A DNA stretch of 8,751 nt from Porphyromonadaceae bacterium (GTDB lineage Bacteria; Bacteroidota; Bacteroidia; Bacteroidales; Paludibacteraceae), in assembly GCA_905372135.1 (NCBI GenBank), contig CAJPNS010000078.1:1-8751 (forward strand), written 5' to 3'. The translations under genes were made by a program, and so were the position numbers. This document shows positions 6,080 to 8,751 of the stretch, in pieces. Positions within the stretch are counted from its first letter, which is position 1; the number at the start of each line of letters is the position of its first letter. The notes below the pieces were generated by a model that made no database searches, was not told the DNA's origin, and saw only the letters and a list, made by a program, of their open reading frames with translations.

Positions 6080-7651
6080 ATGTACGAAGAAGAGATACAC
6101 AAGAGACGGACTTTTGCCATAATATCGCACCCCGACGCGGGGAAAACTACGCTCACCGAAAAGATGTTGCTGTTCGGCGGAGCCATACACGTGGCGGGAG
6201 CCGTCAAGTCGAATAAGATAAAAAAGACCGCCACCTCCGACTGGATGGAGATAGAGAAGCAACGCGGCATATCGGTGGCTACCTCGGTGATGGGCTTCGA
6301 CTACGCCGGTTACAAGATAAATATCCTCGACACCCCCGGACACCAAGACTTTGCCGAAGATACGTTTCGTACGCTGACGGCTGTCGATAGCGTCATAATA
6401 GTGGTCGATTGCGCCAAGGGTGTGGAGATGCAGACCCGCCGACTGATGCAGGTGTGCCGTATGCGTAAGACGCCGATAATGATTTTCGTCAATAAGATGG
6501 ATCGTGAGGGCAAAAACCCTTTCGACCTACTCGACGAACTCGAACGCGAGCTGCAGATAGGCGTTTGTCCGCTGAGCTTCCCCATCGGTATCGGGCAGAC
6601 GTTCAAAGGCGTTTATAATATTTACGAAAAAAATCTCAACCTATACAAGCCTGCCAAGCAGACCGTCGGAGAGTCGATAAAGTTCACCGACATCGCTTCG
6701 CCCGACCTCGAAGAGCACATCGGCGGGCAGGCGGCACAGCTCAGGCAAGACTTGGAACTTATCGGCGGAGTGTACGACGAGTTCGACCGCCGCCGGTATC
6801 TCGACGCCAAGGTTGCACCTGTCTTTTTCGGCTCGGCACTGAACAACTTCGGTATCCGCGAACTGCTCGACTGTTTCGTGCAGATAGCCCCCAGTCCGTT
6901 GCCTACGGTTGCCGTCGAACGTACGGTAGTGCCGACGGAGGCGGGTTTTAGCGGCTTTGTCTTCAAGATACACGCCAATATGGACCCGAACCACAGGTCG
7001 AGTATTGCTTTCGTCAAGATATGTTCGGGGCGGTTCGAACGCAACGCTCCATACCTCCACGTAAGGCTCGGCAAACAGCTAAAATTCTCGTCGCCAACGG
7101 CTTTTATGGCACAGAAAAAAGAGACCGTCGACGAAGCCTTCGCAGGCGACATAGTGGGTCTGCCCGATTCGGGCAATTTCAAGATAGGCGATACGCTCAC
7201 CGAGGGCGAAAACCTGCACTTCAAGGGGTTGCCGTCGTTCTCGCCCGAGATGTTCAAGTATATCGAAAACTCAGACCCGATGAAGAGCAAGCAGTTGAAC
7301 AAAGGAATAGAGCAACTGATGGGCGAAGGCGTGGCACAGCTCTTCGTCCATCAAAACAACGGTCGTAAGATCATCGGCACCGTCGGACAGCTGCAGTTTG
7401 AGGTCATCGAGTACCGCCTGCTGCACGAATACGGGGCACAGTGTCGTTGGGAGCCACTGTCGCTCTACAAAGCTTGTTGGATAGAGTGCGACGACCCGAA
7501 GGAGCTCGAACAATTCCGCCGTCGTAAGTTTCAGTATATGGCAAAAGACATCCACGACCGCGACGTATTCCTCGCCGAGAGCGGATATATACTGCAAATG
7601 GCACAGGAGGAGTTCAAAAACATCAAATTCCACTTCTCGAGCGAGTTTTAA
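6080..7651 (+). CDS. prfC: Peptide chain release factor 3
   Basis: RF3 is a translational GTPase that removes RF1/RF2 from the ribosome after peptide release. At 523 aa it is full length (E. coli 529). The GTPase motifs are complete: P-loop SHPDAGKTTL (16-25), switch I RGISVATSV (62-70), DTPGHQDF (84-91), NKMD (138-141) and GSAL in the G5 region. The domain order is G domain (about 1-275), an EF-Tu-like beta-barrel (about 290-395) and the RF3 C-terminal domain (about 400-523). The opening HKRRTFAIISHPDAGKTTL and the KKTATSDWMEIEKQRGISV stretch distinguish RF3 from EF-G. The start at 6080 places the KRRTFAI motif at the expected distance from the N-terminus. It is divergent from the DUF6261-like gene, with about 600 bp of repeats and promoters between them. 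No clear terminator follows; the next gene is 92 bp downstream on the same strand. Confidence 0.97.
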   Translation: MYEEEIHKRRTFAIISHPDAGKTTLTEKMLLFGGAIHVAGAVKSNKIKKTATSDWMEIEKQRGISVATSVMGFDYAGYKINILDTPGHQDFAEDTFRTLTAVDSVIIVVDCAKGVEMQTRRLMQVCRMRKTPIMIFVNKMDREGKNPFDLLDELERELQIGVCPLSFPIGIGQTFKGVYNIYEKNLNLYKPAKQTVGESIKFTDIASPDLEEHIGGQAAQLRQDLELIGGVYDEFDRRRYLDAKVAPVFFGSALNNFGIRELLDCFVQIAPSPLPTVAVERTVVPTEAGFSGFVFKIHANMDPNHRSSIAFVKICSGRFERNAPYLHVRLGKQLKFSSPTAFMAQKKETVDEAFAGDIVGLPDSGNFKIGDTLTEGENLHFKGLPSFSPEMFKYIENSDPMKSKQLNKGIEQLMGEGVAQLFVHQNNGRKIIGTVGQLQFEVIEYRLLHEYGAQCRWEPLSLYKACWIECDDPKELEQFRRRKFQYMAKDIHDRDVFLAESGYILQMAQEEFKNIKFHFSSEF

Positions 7652-7743
7652 GAACACGCTTCTGTCTGCTATCGGTCTCTGCGTGTATCTGTTATGTGAA
7701 TAGATGTGATTTTTAGAATATTCCAAATACCTTAGAATGTAAG

Positions 7744-8379
7744 ATGAAATACCTTGCCGTTATTATTGTAATACTGCTCAATACCTGTAATGCCAATAAT
7801 GCCCGTAAGCTTCGTGAGGGCGACATACTGTTTCGCGAAACACGTAACAACGCTTTGTCCGATGCTATCAGCGACGTAACGGACTCGACGGGTAATCTCC
7901 GTTTTTCGCACGTGGGAGTGTTGATAAAAGAGGGCAGGCGGTGGATGGTCGTAGAGGCAACGCACGGAAAAGGTGTGTGCCTGACGCCCATAGAGTTGTT
8001 CGGACTACCGGCCAAAGGGGAAACGGTAAGAGTGGTGCTCGGGCGGCTCGACAAGAGGTATAAGTTCGACGTGAAACGTCTGAAAGCGTACGGGCGTCAG
8101 CAGCTAAACAAGCCTTACGACTATGCCTTCGATTGGAACGACTCGGCGATGTATTGCTCCGAGTTGGTTTACAAGATGTTTGTGGCAGCAGGTCAGCGTG
8201 ACGCTTTTTGGCCGAATGTAATGACATTCAAAAACGCTTCGACGGGAGCGTTTGACCCCACGTGGGTAGAGTATTTCGACCGACACGGGAGCACTATCCC
8301 CGAAGGAGAGTTGGGCATCAATCCCAATGCTATGGCAGCAAGCAAGGCAGTGCACCTACTCTTCGAGATACGATATTAG
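7744..8379 (+). CDS. YiiX/YebB-like NlpC/P60-family cysteine hydrolase, probably exported
   Basis: The 211-aa protein has the circularly permuted NlpC/P60 (papain-like) arrangement, with His before Cys. The candidate catalytic His is His56 (RFSHVGVLI), followed by Glu71 (VVEATHGKG), and the nucleophile is Cys138 in MYCSELVYKMF, preceded by PYDYAFDW (124-131). The GDILF motif at 26-30 is the usual first strand. This family includes E. coli YiiX and YebB; substrates may be peptidoglycan peptides or other amides, and none can be assigned from sequence. The N-terminus (MK then YLAVIIVILL) is a signal-like hydrophobic segment ending LLNTC; Cys15 could be a lipid site, but Thr at -1 fits the lipobox poorly, so cleavage after CNA is an alternative. 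It could be cotranscribed with prfC, 92 bp upstream, although no functional link is obvious. No confident promoter of its own was found. Confidence 0.88.
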   Translation: MKYLAVIIVILLNTCNANNARKLREGDILFRETRNNALSDAISDVTDSTGNLRFSHVGVLIKEGRRWMVVEATHGKGVCLTPIELFGLPAKGETVRVVLGRLDKRYKFDVKRLKAYGRQQLNKPYDYAFDWNDSAMYCSELVYKMFVAAGQRDAFWPNVMTFKNASTGAFDPTWVEYFDRHGSTIPEGELGINPNAMAASKAVHLLFEIRY

Positions 8380-8386
8380 TATACAA

Positions 8387-8515
8387 TTAATTATAATTAT
8401 TATGTATCCGATTTTGTGTTTTCGTGTACATATTGCTTCTGATATGTACACGATTTTGCGTTTTCGTGTACATGTCATTCGTGTCGTGTATGTCATTTCG
8501 GATTTTTGTAAACAT
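8387..8515 (-). CDS. Small ORF of three 14-aa repeats
   Basis: The 42-codon frame starts with ATG at 8515, five bases beyond the Fic stop. It divides exactly into three 14-residue units, each beginning with Met: MFTKIRNDIHDTND, then MYTKTQNRVHIRSN, then MYTKTQNRIHNNYN, followed directly by TAA. Among the first ten codons, units 2 and 3 differ by two synonymous changes and one Val/Ile change, weakly favouring coding. The frame is also open further upstream, to an ATG at 8605, where it overlaps the Fic tail. No known domain is recognised. It may be a peptide gene downstream of fic or simply a 42-bp tandem repeat; plus-strand frames there are open too. Confidence 0.3.
   Translation of the reverse strand: MFTKIRNDIHDTNDMYTKTQNRVHIRSNMYTKTQNRIHNNYN
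8390..8515 (-). repeat. Three tandem 42-bp units between yiiX-like and fic genes
   Basis: Units are 8474-8515, 8432-8473 and 8390-8431 on the minus strand. The last two share CGATTTTG(T/C)GTTTTCG followed by TGTACAT on the plus strand (8409-8431 and 8451-8473, one difference). The first unit is more diverged. The repeat spans the convergent intergenic gap. Confidence 0.85.
8422..8453 (+). terminator. Candidate hairpin ending the yiiX-like transcript
   Basis: TCGTGTACATAT (8422-8433) and ATATGTACACGA (8442-8453) are perfect 12-bp arms around an 8-nt loop, followed on the plus strand by TTTTGCGTTTT. It is low in GC and embedded in the 42-bp repeat, so it may be incidental to that repeat. A terminator would be expected here between convergent genes. 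Confidence 0.4.
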
Positions 8516-8519
8516 AATG

Positions 8520-8751
8520 CTATCCGTGTGAAACCGTATTATGCACGGACTCAACTGTGTCTGTTTCTTGGGATGGTACTTTTGCGTGGTTGATGAATAG
8601 GTCAATTAGTTTTATGTTCATGTAATAATTCGACCTGCCTAATTTGATTTTAGACAAAAGACCTGTATCAACAATCATATCCAAATATTTGGATGCGGTT
8701 TGTCGTTGCACCATCATATCGCGTTCGATAAACTCAATTTTGGTATAAGGA
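8520..8751 (-). CDS. Fic-family protein, C-terminal winged-helix end only
   Basis: The frame is open to the right edge, so only 76 residues are visible. They start PYTKIEFIERDMMVQRQTAS, followed by KYLDMIVDTGLLSKIKLGRS and NYYMNIKLIDLFIN. This is the winged helix-turn-helix that ends many Fic/DOC-family AMP-transferases, where the typical form is YTKIEF...SRxTAxKYLxxL...GLLxKxKxGRxNYYxN. The catalytic HPFxxGNGR motif would lie beyond the window. The last 22 or so residues (HAKVPSQETDTVESVHNTVS and the end) form a polar tail outside the winged helix. Fic proteins modify target proteins, usually by AMPylation; some are toxins or self-regulating. The partner is unknown here, and the small repeat ORF immediately downstream is the only neighbour visible. 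Confidence 0.8.
   Translation of the reverse strand, partial: PYTKIEFIERDMMVQRQTASKYLDMIVDTGLLSKIKLGRSNYYMNIKLIDLFINHAKVPSQETDTVESVHNTVSHG

Noticed and set aside
7655..7688. Hairpin ACACGC...GCGTGT after prfC as a terminator
   Set aside because: There are only six pairs around a loop of about 20 nt, with no following T-run.
7728..7735. TACCTTAG as a promoter for the yiiX-like gene
   Set aside because: It is one base off consensus, lies 8 bp from the ATG and lacks a -33 partner.
8327..8593. Plus-strand 88-codon ORF across the 42-bp repeat
   Set aside because: It overlaps the ends of both neighbouring genes, starts inside the yiiX-like gene, and its repeats do not align with starts or stops as the minus-strand frame does.

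Overview
The window looks like a chromosomal segment from a member of the Bacteroidota, most likely order Bacteroidales. Three points support this. Promoters fit the Bacteroidota pattern of TTTG at -33 and TAnnTTTG at -7, seen upstream of ackA, upstream of prfC, and on the minus strand at 5817-5848. Starts lack a Shine-Dalgarno sequence and sit in A-rich leaders. The protein sequences (periplasmic HtrA with two PDZ domains, IleRS C-terminal region, RF3, a DUF6261-like protein) resemble Bacteroidales versions from memory. No database search was possible, so genus is not assigned.

Layout, left to right: an HtrA/DegP-type protease, open at the left edge (1-1410, +), ends at a hairpin terminator (about 1471-1500). 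ackA (1646-2848, +) has its own promoter (1557-1586). An isolated C-terminal part of isoleucyl-tRNA synthetase (2939-4477, +) carries KMSKR and the anticodon-binding region but lacks the HIGH and editing regions; it is followed by a strong palindromic terminator (4574-4599) and two short palindromic repeats. A DUF6261-like helical protein lies on the minus strand (4724-5473). Its likely promoter lies about 340 bp upstream, so its transcript would start with a long leader. That leader contains six copies of a 10-bp motif at about 42-bp intervals and a chain of three tiny ORFs joined by ATGA overlaps. Between that leader and prfC lies an AT-rich set of inverted heptamer and hairpin repeats (5864-6021) running into the prfC promoter. 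prfC (6080-7651, +) encodes peptide chain release factor 3. A YiiX/YebB-like permuted NlpC/P60 protein follows (7744-8379, +). The right edge holds the C-terminus of a Fic-family protein on the minus strand (8520-8751), followed by a small ORF made of exactly three 14-residue repeats (8387-8515).

The genes are mostly separate housekeeping units (protein quality control, acetate/ATP metabolism, translation) and do not form one pathway or operon. The unusual material is in three places: the orphan IleRS half, the transcribed 42-bp-phased repeat leader with coupled mini-ORFs, and the second 42-bp repeat that forms a 3 x 14-aa ORF next to fic. No RNA genes, insertion sequences or CRISPR arrays were recognised.
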